NCBI RefSeq assembly: GCF_001598295.1
Contig: NZ_BCYR01000009.1
Span: forward strand, 62,001-126,000
Direction of reading: 5' to 3'
DNA length: 64,000 nucleotides
Origin: Klebsiella ornithinolytica NBRC 105727 = ATCC 31898
GTDB lineage: Bacteria; Pseudomonadota; Gammaproteobacteria; Enterobacterales; Enterobacteriaceae
Part shown: in pieces, positions 21,938 to 30,923 of the stretch
Layout: the number at the start of each line of letters is the position of its first letter
How positions within the stretch are numbered: position 1 is the first letter of the stretch
Made by a program: the position numbers and the translations under genes
The notes under the pieces: model-generated
The model's database searches: none
What the model was told of the DNA's origin: nothing
The model's input: only the letters and a program-made list of their open reading frames with translations

Positions 21938-22980
21938 TTCTGCTCCTGTTCCTGGGCTTCGCGTTTGCGCTCGGCGGCCAGCTCTGCTTTACGTTTTTGG
22001 TCAGCTTCTTCCCACGCTTCATACGCATTCACGATGCGGGCTACCACCGGGTGGCGTACCACATCTTCGCTATGGAAGAAATTGAAGCTGATTTCATCGA
22101 CTTCCGCCAGCACTTCAATGGCGTGGCGCAGACCGGATTTGGTGCTGCGCGGCAGGTCTATCTGAGTGACGTCGCCGGTGATCACCGCTTTTGAGTTAAA
22201 ACCGATACGGGTCAGGAACATCTTCATCTGTTCGATGGTGGTGTTCTGGCTTTCATCGAGAATAATAAACGCATCGTTCAGCGTACGGCCGCGCATATAG
22301 GCCAGCGGCGCGACTTCGATCACGTTGCGCTCAATCAGCTTCTCGACCTTCTCAAAGCCGAGCATTTCGAACAACGCATCGTACAGCGGGCGCAGGTACG
22401 GATCGACTTTCTGGCTCAGGTCGCCGGGCAGGAAGCCGAGCTTTTCCCCGGCTTCGACGGCAGGGCGGGTCAGCAGAATACGGCGTACGTCCTGGCGTTC
22501 GAGCGCGTCGACCGCTGCGGCTACCGCAAGATAGGTTTTCCCGGTCCCGGCAGGGCCGACGCCGAAGGTAATATCATGATCGAGAATGTTGGCGATGTAC
22601 TGCGCCTGGTTTGGCGTACGCGGCTTAATCACGCCACGCCGGGTCTTGATATTGACGGCCTTACCGTACTCCGGCACGCTTTCGGCGCTTTGTTCCAGCA
22701 CCCGTGCCTCTTTGATGGCCAGATGAATCTGTTCCGGTTCAATATCCTGAATCTGTCCGCGCATCGGCGCAGTATCGACGTACAGGCTGCGCAGGATATC
22801 GGCTGCCGCGTTTACGCATATCATGCGCCCGGTCAGTTTAAAGTGATTGTCACGGCGATTAATTTCGATGCCTAATCGGCGTTCCAGCTGTTTGATGTTG
22901 TCGTCAAACGGGCCACACAGCCCCAGCAGGCGTGCGTTATCCGCTGGCTCCAGGGTAATTTCACGGGTTTCTATGTTCAA
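21934..22980 (-). CDS. ybeZ: PhoH-family ATPase YbeZ (PhoL)
   Basis: This PhoH-type P-loop protein has Walker A GPAGTGKT at 142-149, Walker [10 protein letters not shown] about 95 residues later, and an N-terminal KH-like RNA-binding segment. It interacts with YbeY in E. coli. The charged C-terminal tail (EAQEQEQK) is variable in the family. It is the first gene of the ybeZ-ybeY-corC-lnt group, and about 150 bases separate it from miaB. Confidence 0.96.
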   Translation of the reverse strand: MNIETREITLEPADNARLLGLCGPFDDNIKQLERRLGIEINRRDNHFKLTGRMICVNAAADILRSLYVDTAPMRGQIQDIEPEQIHLAIKEARVLEQSAESVPEYGKAVNIKTRRGVIKPRTPNQAQYIANILDHDITFGVGPAGTGKTYLAVAAAVDALERQDVRRILLTRPAVEAGEKLGFLPGDLSQKVDPYLRPLYDALFEMLGFEKVEKLIERNVIEVAPLAYMRGRTLNDAFIILDESQNTTIEQMKMFLTRIGFNSKAVITGDVTQIDLPRSTKSGLRHAIEVLAEVDEISFNFFHSEDVVRHPVVARIVNAYEAWEEADQKRKAELAAERKREAQEQEQK

Positions 22981-23102
22981 GCTGTTCCTCTTTACGCGTT
23001 TTGCCGGACAGCGAACGTCTCCGGCCAGTAAGGAAATTATTCACGTCATGGGAATATGGCGCAAGCATTGCGATGAATATTGGGTCGGGGAGAGGAAATA
23101 CA

Positions 23103-23125
23103 AGGCCTGCCGGGGCGGCAGGCCT
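23103..23125 (-). terminator. Hairpin after miaB
   Basis: A perfect ten-base-pair stem (AGGCCTGCCG with CGGCAGGCCT, loop three) sits 8 bases past the miaB stop. On the minus strand it is followed by TTGTATTT, a weak uridine tract. It is a plausible terminator of miaB. Confidence 0.6.
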
Positions 23126-23132
23126 GAACGGA

Positions 23133-24557
23133 TCACGGCTGATAGGTTCCGACGCCGAGGTCGTTTTCTTTGCGGGTGCGGGCGATAACGGATTCCGGAG
23201 ATTCCGCGATACGCAGCCCCATTTCCTCTTCGGTACGCACAATTTTACCGCGCAGCGAGTTGGTGTAGACGTCAACGATTTCGACATCGACGAACTTACC
23301 GACCATATCCGGGGTGCCTTCGAAGTTGACTACCCGGTTGTTCTCGGTGCGTCCTGAGAGCTCCATGATGCTTTTACGGGAGGTGCCTTCAACCAGAATG
23401 CGCTGGGTGGTGCCAAGCATGCGGCGGCTCCACGCCATCGCCTGCTGGTTGATGCGCTCCTGCAGAATATACAGGCGCTGCTTCTTGTCCTTTTCCGGGA
23501 CGTCGTCGACCATATCCGCCGCCGGAGTGCCCGGACGGGCAGAGAAGATAAAGCTGTAGCTCATATCATGATTGACATCGGCAATCAGCTTCATGGTTTT
23601 CTCGAAATCTTCATTGGTTTCGCCAGGGAAGCCAACGATAAAGTCGGAGCTAATCTGGATATTCGGGCGCGCTTCGTACAGCTTGCGGATAATCGCTTTG
23701 TATTCCAGCGCCGTGTGGGTACGTCCCATCAGGTTCAGCACCCGATCGGAACCGCTCTGCACCGGCAAGTGCAGGAAGCTCACCAGCTCCGGCGTATCGC
23801 GATAAACATCGATGATGTCATCGGTAAACTCGATCGGGTGGCTGGTGGTAAAGCGAATGCGGTCGATACCGTCGATCGCCGCCACCAGACGCAGCAGATC
23901 GGCAAAACTGCCGGTCGTTCCGTCGTAGTTCTCGCCACGCCATGCATTGACGTTTTGACCCAGCAGGTTGACTTCACGGACCCCCTGAGCGGCCAGCTGA
24001 GCGATTTCAAACAGAATATCGTCGCAGGGGCGGCTGACTTCTTCACCGCGGGTGTAAGGCACCACGCAGTAAGTACAGTATTTATTGCAGCCTTCCATGA
24101 TGGAGACGAATGCCGTTGGGCCTTCGGCGCGCGGTTCCGGCAGGCGGTCGAATTTTTCGATTTCGGGGAAACTGACGTCTACAACCGGACTGCGGTTGCC
24201 GCGAACGGAGTTGATCATCTCCGGCAAGCGATGGAGCGTCTGCGGCCCGAAAATAATATCGACGTAGTGGGCGCGTTGGCGAATATGGTGACCTTCCTGA
24301 GAGGCGACACAACCGCCGACGCCAATAATCAGGTCGGGATTCTTCTCTTTCAGTAGCTTCCAACGGCCTAACTGATGGAAGACTTTTTCCTGAGCCTTCT
24401 CACGGATTGAGCAGGTATTGAGCAGCAGCACATCCGCTTCTTCCGCCACTTCGGTCAGTTGATACCCGTGCGTGGCATCCAGCAGATCGGCCATCTTTGA
24501 TGAATCATATTCGTTCATCTGACAGCCCCAGGTTTTAATATGGAGTTTTTTTGTCAT
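23133..24557 (-). CDS. miaB: tRNA-2-methylthio-N6-dimethylallyladenosine synthase
   Basis: MiaB is a radical-SAM methylthiotransferase that completes ms2i6A at position 37 of tRNAs reading UNN codons. The MTTase domain carries Cys12, Cys49 and Cys83. The radical-SAM motif CNKYCTYC lies near residue 157, and a C-terminal TRAM domain follows. Starting at ATG 24557 ([15 protein letters not shown]) gives 474 residues as in E. coli. An in-frame ATG four codons earlier is possible. It is divergent from ubiF. Confidence 0.97.
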   Translation of the reverse strand: MTKKLHIKTWGCQMNEYDSSKMADLLDATHGYQLTEVAEEADVLLLNTCSIREKAQEKVFHQLGRWKLLKEKNPDLIIGVGGCVASQEGHHIRQRAHYVDIIFGPQTLHRLPEMINSVRGNRSPVVDVSFPEIEKFDRLPEPRAEGPTAFVSIMEGCNKYCTYCVVPYTRGEEVSRPCDDILFEIAQLAAQGVREVNLLGQNVNAWRGENYDGTTGSFADLLRLVAAIDGIDRIRFTTSHPIEFTDDIIDVYRDTPELVSFLHLPVQSGSDRVLNLMGRTHTALEYKAIIRKLYEARPNIQISSDFIVGFPGETNEDFEKTMKLIADVNHDMSYSFIFSARPGTPAADMVDDVPEKDKKQRLYILQERINQQAMAWSRRMLGTTQRILVEGTSRKSIMELSGRTENNRVVNFEGTPDMVGKFVDVEIVDVYTNSLRGKIVRTEEEMGLRIAESPESVIARTRKENDLGVGTYQP

Positions 24558-24765
24558 CGACTTGCTCATGCTTAAGTATATATACCCAAAGCTATTTTCT
24601 TCACCGGGAATGACTCTGCAATGTGAAGGATAGCGGGTATAAAGCCAGGATTGCAGGGCGCGTATTGTAATGCTTTGGTCGCGCCCTGACCAGTGCGAGC
24701 GTTATCACCACGAGGTGGGAAAAAATCCGGTAAACTTAACGGATTCAGGTTTAAGGATAATTGCC

Positions 24766-25941
24766 ATGACAATTCATGCAATAGATGTCGCCATTGTGGG
24801 TGGCGGAATGGTTGGCGGAGCCCTGGCGCTGGGGCTGGCGCAGCACGGTTTTACGGTAACGGTTATCGAGACATCGGCACCGCCGGCATTTGCGCCTTCA
24901 GCGCCGCCGGATGTGCGTATTTCGGCAATTAGCGCCGCTTCTGTCGGGTTACTAAAAAGCCTCGGCGTCTGGGATGCGGTGCGCGGCATGCGTGCGCATC
25001 CCTATCGCCGGCTGGAGACCTGGGAATGGGAGGATGCGCATGTGACCTTTGATGCCGCCGAGCTGAAGCTGCCTGAGCTGGGTTATATGGTGGAGAACAA
25101 TGTTCTGCAGCTCGCCCTATGGCAGGCGCTGATGGCGCATGAGCGCATCACGCTCGAGGTTGGCGCATCGTTACAGGAGATGCAGCGAGAGGAGACCTGT
25201 ACGACATTGCGTCTGAGCGACGGTGGCGAGTGCGCAGCCAGCCTGGTTATCGGCGCCGATGGCGCCAACTCGCAGGTGCGCCAGTTGGCCGGAATTGGCG
25301 TTCACGCATGGCAGTATCAGCAATCCTGCATGTTGATTAGCGTGCAGTGCGCAGAGGAGCCTGGCAACAGCACCTGGCAGCAGTTTACGCCATCGGGCCC
25401 GCGCGCATTTCTGCCGTTGTTCGACAATTGGGCATCGCTGGTGTGGTATGACACGCCCGCGCGTATTCGCCAGCTGCAGGGGATGAGTATGCCGCAGCTA
25501 CAGCAGGAGATTGGGCGCCACTTCCCGTCCCGACTGGGGCAGGTCACGCCGCTGAGTGCGGGAGCGTTTCCACTAACCCGTCGCCATGCGCTGCAGTATG
25601 TACAGCCGGGGCTGGCGCTGGTGGGAGATGCTGCGCATACCATTCATCCGCTGGCGGGGCAGGGGGTGAATCTGGGCTATCGCGATGTTGACGCGCTGCT
25701 GGATATTTTGAGCGAGGCGAAAAGCCAGGGTGAAGCATGGGCCAGTCTTCCGGTGCTGAAACGCTACCAGGCGCGACGCAGGGCGGATAATTTTATTATG
25801 CAGTCGGGTATGGATCTGTTTTATGCCGGCTTCACCAACGATCTGGCGCCGGTGCGCGTGCTGCGCAATATCGGCTTAATGGCTGCGGCACATGCGGGCG
25901 TTTTAAAGCGTCAGGCGCTGAAGTACGCCCTGGGATTGTAA
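24766..25941 (+). CDS. ubiF: 3-demethoxyubiquinol 3-hydroxylase
   Basis: UbiF is the FAD monooxygenase that performs the C6 hydroxylation in ubiquinone synthesis. The dinucleotide motif VGGGMVGG is at about 10-17, and the second FAD motif GDAAHTIHPLAGQGVNLG lies near residue 285. ATG 24766 has AAGGA eight bases upstream and yields 391 residues, as in E. coli. An upstream ATG 32 codons earlier would give a non-homologous extension. It is the only plus-strand gene between lnt and the tRNA cluster. Confidence 0.97.
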   Translation: MTIHAIDVAIVGGGMVGGALALGLAQHGFTVTVIETSAPPAFAPSAPPDVRISAISAASVGLLKSLGVWDAVRGMRAHPYRRLETWEWEDAHVTFDAAELKLPELGYMVENNVLQLALWQALMAHERITLEVGASLQEMQREETCTTLRLSDGGECAASLVIGADGANSQVRQLAGIGVHAWQYQQSCMLISVQCAEEPGNSTWQQFTPSGPRAFLPLFDNWASLVWYDTPARIRQLQGMSMPQLQQEIGRHFPSRLGQVTPLSAGAFPLTRRHALQYVQPGLALVGDAAHTIHPLAGQGVNLGYRDVDALLDILSEAKSQGEAWASLPVLKRYQARRRADNFIMQSGMDLFYAGFTNDLAPVRVLRNIGLMAAAHAGVLKRQALKYALGL

Positions 25942-26055
25942 GCGCAGTTCCCGGCTGGCGCGTCGCTTAGCCGGGATATTAGCGCTAAGCGTTGTCCGTC
26001 GTCGCCTGAGTATAGCGTTAACGTCGCGATCCGGATTGAACCGAATGCAGAAAAC

Positions 26056-26084
26056 AAAAAAGCTCGCCGAAGCGAGCTTTTTTG
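26056..26084. terminator. Bidirectional terminator between ubiF and the tRNA operon
   Basis: GCTCGC and GCGAGC pair around CGAA and are flanked by six adenines on one side and six thymines on the other. This symmetrical design can end ubiF transcripts on the plus strand and the tRNA operon on the minus strand. Confidence 0.85.
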
Positions 26085-26092
26085 TTATTAAG

Positions 26093-26167
26093 TGGCTGGG
26101 GTACGAGGATTCGAACCTCGGAATGCTGGTATCAGAAACCAGAGCCTTACCGCTTGGCGATACCCCA
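26093..26167 (-). tRNA. glnX: tRNA-Gln (CUG)
   Basis: This is a 75-base cloverleaf with encoded CCA. The anticodon stem CTGGT/ACCAG encloses TTCTGAT, giving anticodon CUG. The T-loop GGTTCGAATCC is intact. It is last in the seven-gene operon. It differs from its CUG neighbour only in the anticodon-stem pairs and adjacent bases. Confidence 0.97.
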
Positions 26168-26203
26168 ACGGGTGCGTCCACAGTGTGAACGACTTTTTAA
26201 AAT

Positions 26204-26278
26204 TGGCTGGGGTACGAGGATTCGAACCTCGGAATGCCGGAATCAGAATCCGGTGCCTTACCGCTTGGCGATACCCCA
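26204..26278 (-). tRNA. glnV: tRNA-Gln (CUG)
   Basis: This is a 75-base cloverleaf with encoded CCA. The anticodon stem CCGGA/TCCGG encloses TTCTGAT, anticodon CUG. The glnV and glnX names follow E. coli order. Confidence 0.97.
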
Positions 26279-26324
26279 ACAATTCTTTCTGGATTTATCG
26301 AAATGAATCAATAATTCCTTTATA

Positions 26325-26401
26325 TGGTGGCTACGACGGGATTCGAACCTGTGACCCCATCATTATGAGTGATGTGCTCTAACCAGCTGAGCTACGTAGC
26401 C
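26325..26401 (-). tRNA. metU: tRNA-Met (elongator, CAU)
   Basis: This is a 77-base tRNA with encoded CCA, acceptor GGCTACG/CGTAGCC and anticodon CAT in the loop CTCATAA. The paired first acceptor bases mark it as an elongator, not an initiator. It is identical to the copy at 26811-26887. Confidence 0.97.
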
Positions 26402-26421
26402 AATTTTATCATATTCTTCGA

Positions 26422-26496
26422 TGGCTGGGGTACCTGGATTCGAACCAGGGAATGCCGGTATCAAAAACCGGTGCCTTACCGCTTGGCGATACCCCA
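26422..26496 (-). tRNA. glnW: tRNA-Gln (UUG)
   Basis: This is a 75-base cloverleaf with encoded CCA. The anticodon stem CCGGT/ACCGG encloses TTTTGAT, anticodon UUG. Its T stem (CCTGG/CCAGG) differs from the CUG species. It is identical to the adjacent copy. Confidence 0.97.
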
Positions 26497-26532
26497 ATAA
26501 CCGTCGCGGTGAACCGCAAACATCGAAGAAAA

Positions 26533-26607
26533 TGGCTGGGGTACCTGGATTCGAACCAGGGAATGCCGGTATCAAAAACCGGTGCCTTACCGCTTGGCGA
26601 TACCCCA
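26533..26607 (-). tRNA. glnU: tRNA-Gln (UUG)
   Basis: This is a 75-base tRNA identical in sequence to 26422-26496, anticodon UUG, with encoded CCA. A spacer of 109 bases separates it from tRNA-Leu, much longer than the other spacers of 9-46 bases. Confidence 0.97.
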
Positions 26608-26672
26608 ACAAAAAATCTTTTACTTCCAGAAGAGGTTATCTACAAACTTATTACGGCAGCCTTTATGGCCAT

Positions 26673-26694
26673 CTTACAGCCTGGATATACCCCA
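26673..26694 (-). pseudogene. Possible decayed 5' end of a tRNA-Gln copy
   Basis: On the minus strand the first eight bases, TGGGGTAT, equal the start of tRNA-Gln. The following 14 bases keep most D-arm positions, ending GTAAG. The rest of the 109-base spacer does not fold into a recognisable tRNA and has no CCA end. It may be a relic of a Gln tRNA lost from the cluster, but chance similarity over 22 bases is not excluded. Confidence 0.3.
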
Positions 26695-26716
26695 TCCGTG
26701 CAACGCTTTGGGTGAA

Positions 26717-26801
26717 TGGTGCGGGAGGCGAGACTTGAACTCGCACACCTTGCGGCGCCAGAACCTAAATCTGGTGCGTCTACCAATTTCGCCACTCCCG
26801 C
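26717..26801 (-). tRNA. leuW: tRNA-Leu (UAG)
   Basis: This is an 85-base class II tRNA with a long variable arm (GCGCCGCAAGGTGT region) and encoded CCA. The anticodon stem CCAGA/TCTGG encloses TTTAGGT, anticodon UAG, which reads CUN leucine codons. Confidence 0.97.
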
Positions 26802-26810
26802 AAAAAAAGA

Positions 26811-26887
26811 TGGTGGCTACGACGGGATTCGAACCTGTGACCCCATCATTATGAGTGATGTGCTCTAACCAGCTGAGCTACGTAGCC
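26811..26887 (-). tRNA. metT: tRNA-Met (elongator, CAU)
   Basis: This 77-base elongator tRNA-Met is identical to 26325-26401 and is the first gene of the operon. It is nine bases upstream of tRNA-Leu. Confidence 0.97.
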
Positions 26888-26926
26888 ATCTTTTTTTCGC
26901 GTTACCTTATCGGCGTTGCGGGGCGC

Positions 26927-26955
26927 ATTATGCGTATTGGGCCTGCGAGCGTCAA
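26927..26955 (-). promoter_or_regulatory. Promoter of the tRNA operon
   Basis: On the minus strand TTGACG (26955-26950) and CATAAT (26932-26927) are 17 bases apart. A GC-rich discriminator GCGCCCCGC follows directly, the sequence type expected for stringently controlled stable-RNA promoters. The first tRNA starts about 40 bases downstream. Confidence 0.8.
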
Positions 26956-27071
26956 CCCCTTTTTCAATGAAAATCGCCGGAATGTGACTGTTTGGTTAGG
27001 TTGCGAACAGCGTGATGGAATAATCGGCAATTATTGGTTATTTATCGTTTTTCTGCGGTAAAAAAAGCAAT

Positions 27072-27096
27072 AAAAAAACGGACCCCGAGGGGTCCG
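27072..27096 (-). terminator. Rho-independent terminator of asnB
   Basis: CGGACCCC pairs with GGGGTCCG around a two-base loop and is followed by seven thymines on the minus strand, 17 bases past the asnB stop. Confidence 0.9.
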
Positions 27097-27113
27097 CCGA
27101 TCGTACAAATTGG

Positions 27114-28778
27114 TTATTTATAAGCTGACTGGTGAACGCCAACGGCGCGTCCTGATGGATCGTTCATGGTTTTGAACGCTTCGTCCCACTCAATCGCCTT
27201 AGCCGATGAACAGGCTACTGACGGGCCGCCAGGTACGCATTCGGCAGCGCTAGGAACCGGGAACAGCTCCTCGAAGATTTCACGATACAGGTACGCTTCT
27301 TTGGAAGACGGCGTGTTGTACGGGAAACGGAAGCTGGCGGTTTCCAGCTGCTGATCGGAGACCTGTTTCGCCGCAACCTCTTTTAACGTATCGATCCAGC
27401 TGTAGCCTACGCCGTCAGAGAACTGCTCTTTCTGGCGCCATGCGACGCTGGCCGGCAGATAGGATTCAAAACATTCACGCAGGATATGTTTTTCCATTTT
27501 GCCGTTACCACACATTTTGTCCTGCGGGTTAATCCGCATGGCAACGTCAAGGAACTGCTTGTCGAGGAACGGGACGCGCGCCTCCACGCCCCAGGCTGAC
27601 ATGGCTTTGTTTGCCCGGGCACAGTCAAACATATGCAGAGCCTGCAGCTTACGCACGGTCTCTTCATGCAGCTCTTTAGCGTTTGGCGCTTTATGGAAAT
27701 AGAGATAGCCGCCGAACACTTCATCAGAACCTTCGCCTGATAACACCATTTTGATGCCCATCGCTTTGATTTTACGCGACATTAAATACATCGGCGTCGA
27801 GGCGCGGATGGTGGTCACATCATAGGTTTCGATGTGATAGATAACGTCGCGAATGGCATCAAGGCCTTCCTGCACGGTGAAGTGGATCTCGTGGTGGACG
27901 GTACCCAGATGGTTTGCCACTTCCTGCGCGGCTTTCAGATCCGGCGAGCCCTGCAGGCCGACGGCGAAAGAGTGCAGCTGCGGCCACCAGGCTTCGCTAC
28001 GTTCCTGATCTTCAACCCGGCGAGCGGCGAATTTTTTGGTGATGGCGGAGATAACCGACGAATCGAGGCCACCGGACAGCAGCACGCCATACGGCACATC
28101 AGACATCAGATGGCTTTTGACGGACTCTTCCAGCGCCTGACGCAGTTCGTTTTTATCCGTGACGTTGTCTTTAACCGCATCATAGTCGAACCAGTCGCGC
28201 TGGTAGTACTGGCGGATTTCGCCATCTTTGCTCCACAGGTAGCTACCTGCCGGGAACTCTTTGATTGTCCGGCAGACCGGTACCAGCGCTTTCATTTCTG
28301 AGGCGACGTAGAAGTTGCCGTGCTCGTCGTGGCCCATATACAGCGGAATGATGCCGATATGGTCGCGACCAATCAGATAGGCGTCCTGCTCGCTATCGTA
28401 CAGCGCGAAGGCGAACATTCCCTGCAGATCGTCGAGGAATGCCGGGCCTTTTTCCTGGTACAGGGCAAGGATGACTTCGCAGTCGGAGCCGGTCTGGAAG
28501 GTATAGCGGTCGCCATATTCCGCACGCAGCGCCTGATGGTTGTAAATTTCGCCGTTTACCGCCAGCGCGTGGGTTTTTTGCGCGTTGTACAACGGCTGGG
28601 CCCCGGCGTTCACGTCGACGATAGACAGACGCTCATGGACCAAAATGGCTTTATCGCTGGCGTAAACGCCGGACCAGTCCGGACCGCGGTGGCGCATCAG
28701 GCGGGAAAGTTCCAGTGCCTTTTTACGCAGCTCGACCGCGTCAGTTTTAATATCCAGTACGCCGAAAATTGAACACAT
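27114..28778 (-). CDS. asnB: Asparagine synthetase B (glutamine-hydrolysing)
   Basis: AsnB makes asparagine from aspartate, ATP and glutamine. Cys2 (MCSIFGV) becomes the N-terminal nucleophile of the glutaminase domain after Met removal. The synthetase P-loop SGGLDSS lies near residue 233. Starting at ATG 28778 gives 554 residues as in E. coli. An ATG four codons earlier would bury the catalytic cysteine and is rejected. It is monocistronic, between its own terminator and nagD. Confidence 0.98.
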   Translation of the reverse strand: MCSIFGVLDIKTDAVELRKKALELSRLMRHRGPDWSGVYASDKAILVHERLSIVDVNAGAQPLYNAQKTHALAVNGEIYNHQALRAEYGDRYTFQTGSDCEVILALYQEKGPAFLDDLQGMFAFALYDSEQDAYLIGRDHIGIIPLYMGHDEHGNFYVASEMKALVPVCRTIKEFPAGSYLWSKDGEIRQYYQRDWFDYDAVKDNVTDKNELRQALEESVKSHLMSDVPYGVLLSGGLDSSVISAITKKFAARRVEDQERSEAWWPQLHSFAVGLQGSPDLKAAQEVANHLGTVHHEIHFTVQEGLDAIRDVIYHIETYDVTTIRASTPMYLMSRKIKAMGIKMVLSGEGSDEVFGGYLYFHKAPNAKELHEETVRKLQALHMFDCARANKAMSAWGVEARVPFLDKQFLDVAMRINPQDKMCGNGKMEKHILRECFESYLPASVAWRQKEQFSDGVGYSWIDTLKEVAAKQVSDQQLETASFRFPYNTPSSKEAYLYREIFEELFPVPSAAECVPGGPSVACSSAKAIEWDEAFKTMNDPSGRAVGVHQSAYK

Positions 28779-29029
28779 AACCTTCTCCATTACCCTGTCG
28801 TGTTGTGATGTTGTGCAGACGTCGTCTTATCGCGAGGTCTCAGTGCATGTCTAAGAAAATGCCGCAAAGGAGAGGGAGGCGCAAGAGATTTACGGTCAGT
28901 AAAAGAAAAAACGCAATGACGATTGCTGAATATTAAAAAAAGAACATGTTTTGAGCGTCTTTATTGATGAATGTGCAGTGATAAGCCATTTCTATTAGAT
29001 GAGGTTCTTTTTTCAGGTGCGATAAATGA

Positions 29030-29055
29030 AAAACCACGTCCTGGGACGTGGTTTT
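29030..29055. terminator. Terminator after nagD
   Basis: A 12-base-pair stem (AAAACCACGTCC/GGACGTGGTTTT) with a two-base loop lies two bases past the nagD stop. Its ends are A-rich and T-rich, so it can act on either strand. Only nagD runs into it. Confidence 0.85.
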
Positions 29056-29057
29056 AT

Positions 29058-29810
29058 TCAGAAAATATCAATTTCGGCAACGGACGGATAGATCCACGAC
29101 GGTCGGAACGGCAGGCTGTCGATATCGTCGAGCGTCGAGACGCCGGAGAGAACCAAAATAGTTTCCAGACCAGCCTGGAAACCGGCCAGGATATCGGTAC
29201 GCAGGTTGTCGCCGACGATAACCGTCTGCTCGGAGTGCGCCTGCATCTTATTCAGCGCAGAGCGGATGATCCACGGACTGGGTTTTCCCACGTAGAACGG
29301 CTTGCGGCCGGAGATTTTCTCAATTCCGGCACAGAGAGCGCCGCAGGCCGGGTAGAAGCCGCGGCCGTGAGTATCCGGGTTGGTGGCAATGAAGCGTGCG
29401 CCGTTGGCGACAAAGAAGGCCGCTTTATGCATCATCTCCCAGTTAAAGGAGCGGGTTTCACCGACGATAACAAAATCCGGATTGACGTCGGTAATGGTAA
29501 AGCCGGCTTTATAAAGCTCGTGAATCAGTGCGCCTTCACCGACCACGTAGGCTTTCTTGCCTTCCTGGCGGCGCAGGAAATCAGCGGTGGCCATCGCGGA
29601 GGTATAAAAGGCGCTATCCGGCACGTCGATGCCGGCGGTCGCAAAGCGGTTTGCCAGGTCCTGCCCGGTCTGGGAAGGGTAGTTGGTCAACATCACCAAC
29701 GGCATATCTTTCTCAAGAATGCGTTTGATAAATTCGGCAGCGCCCGGCACGGCCACATTGTCGTGCATCAGCACGCCGTCAATATCACAGATTACGTTTT
29801 GAATGGTCAT
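29058..29810 (-). CDS. nagD: Ribonucleotide monophosphatase NagD (HAD family)
   Basis: NagD is a cytosolic HAD phosphatase active on nucleoside monophosphates, with preference for UMP in E. coli. The nucleophile motif CDIDGVLMHD gives Asp9 and Asp11. The C-terminal KPSPWIIRSALNK and VGDNLRTDI are HAD motifs III and IV. ATG 29810 gives 250 residues as in E. coli. In E. coli nagD closes nagBACD just after nagC, but here about 1.9 kb of AT-rich DNA intervenes, so it may have its own promoter or depend on long read-through. Confidence 0.97.
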   Translation of the reverse strand: MTIQNVICDIDGVLMHDNVAVPGAAEFIKRILEKDMPLVMLTNYPSQTGQDLANRFATAGIDVPDSAFYTSAMATADFLRRQEGKKAYVVGEGALIHELYKAGFTITDVNPDFVIVGETRSFNWEMMHKAAFFVANGARFIATNPDTHGRGFYPACGALCAGIEKISGRKPFYVGKPSPWIIRSALNKMQAHSEQTVIVGDNLRTDILAGFQAGLETILVLSGVSTLDDIDSLPFRPSWIYPSVAEIDIF

Positions 29811-30028
29811 GGACAGTCCGACATTTTTGAAGAAAGGCGTAATTATACACGTTATCCATCGCAAAGGTGTCGATAGGTGGGGGGATGATCCTGCGCAGAA
29901 AACATCACAGGTAGATTGGACAGGCCTTGCTTATAATTTGAATATGAGACCTTGTTATTTTTCCTGAAATGATACCGGGGATAAAAATCCCTACATCTAT
30001 ATATGCTACAGGTAAATAATGAGGGTAA

Positions 30029-30046
30029 CCACGCCAGAACGCGTGG
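30029..30046 (-). terminator. Possible weak terminator after the islet gene
   Basis: CCACGC and GCGTGG pair around six bases, about 58 bases past the stop of the islet gene. The minus strand continues TTACCCTCATTATTT, T-rich but interrupted. This is a tentative call. Confidence 0.35.
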
Positions 30047-30104
30047 CTATGGATGACGAGTATCCAAATAAACAGGACGCCATAAATAAGAAAGGGGCTT
30101 TGAA

Positions 30105-30923
30105 CTAATCATTCTCACGATATAGAATAGCTTTGCACTTTGCACAAATTATTTTTCGACGATGGTCAATCATATTGCTTAATCCTATGTCGAGCACGGT
30201 TGTAGAGTCGCAATATATGCATTTAAATAAACTGAGGTTATTTTTCTTTAGATATTCCTCTTTAGTCGGAAGTTTTTCCCATTCATTGTTTATTGTAAAC
30301 ATGTTAATTACTCCTTGTGTTGTTTTTATGTTGGATGCGCAAAATAAAATGAGAGCATCTATTTTTTTTAGTTCCAATTGCAAATAAGATAGTGGATGGT
30401 TAGTCGCGGTAGCCCTATGCTCATTGAGAAAGTAGAGTATATCCTGTAGTGAGTCCTTACGATCTATCCTTGCAATAGATAGCATGTATAAAATATCTAG
30501 TGTCATTATCTGAGGTGTGATTATACGTTGCAAATCACAGATGAAGTCATAGTTCCTGTATCTAATGGAGAATACAAGGATGGAAACTATTAACTCAATA
30601 GAGTAGACCATATTGATAGTAGGATTAGATATGAACTTCAGAAATTGAAGTGCCGAGAAAATATTCCTGCAGTTTAAAATGGTACATTTTTGAATTCTTG
30701 CTCTATGCATGTAGAACTTGAATTTTACACTTAATGGTTTTTTTGATAACTCTCGAGATACTAACTTATGATTGCGATTAGCTTTATCAGACTGTAGTTT
30801 CGAGGTATAACCGTCATGATTGATTATTATGTTTACTCTAATGAGCCACGAAGCGGTAGAGTAGGCGCTTCTACCAGATAAAAGAGTAAGAGCCTCAATA
30901 TATATATCATCCATGGTTATCAT
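30105..30923 (-). CDS. Unknown islet protein with C-terminal zinc-finger-like cysteines
   Basis: I do not recognise this 272-residue protein with confidence. The start at ATG 30923 has GAGGG five bases upstream, better than the TTG 13 codons earlier. The N-terminal half is helical and basic. The middle is hydrophobic but not clearly membrane-spanning. The C-terminus carries CIYC and CAKC 25 residues apart, a likely zinc site. A short span (HKLVSREL... to ...ALQFLKF) can be laid over the FlhC region KLYKEL...AWQFLL without gaps, and FlhC also ends in a four-cysteine zinc site, so a distant FlhC-like regulator is possible. Codon use is strongly AT-biased, unlike nagC and nagD, suggesting transfer. 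The identity gap is large and I treat the FlhC link as a lead only. Confidence 0.6.
   Translation of the reverse strand: MITMDDIYIEALTLLSGRSAYSTASWLIRVNIIINHDGYTSKLQSDKANRNHKLVSRELSKKPLSVKFKFYMHRARIQKCTILNCRNIFSALQFLKFISNPTINMVYSIELIVSILVFSIRYRNYDFICDLQRIITPQIMTLDILYMLSIARIDRKDSLQDILYFLNEHRATATNHPLSYLQLELKKIDALILFCASNIKTTQGVINMFTINNEWEKLPTKEEYLKKNNLSLFKCIYCDSTTVLDIGLSNMIDHRRKIICAKCKAILYREND

Noticed and set aside
26082-26738. Several short frames with repeated protein segments around 26.1-26.7 kb
   Set aside because: They are translations of repeated tRNA genes. The repeats are tRNA-Gln and tRNA-Met copies, not a protein family or a CRISPR array.
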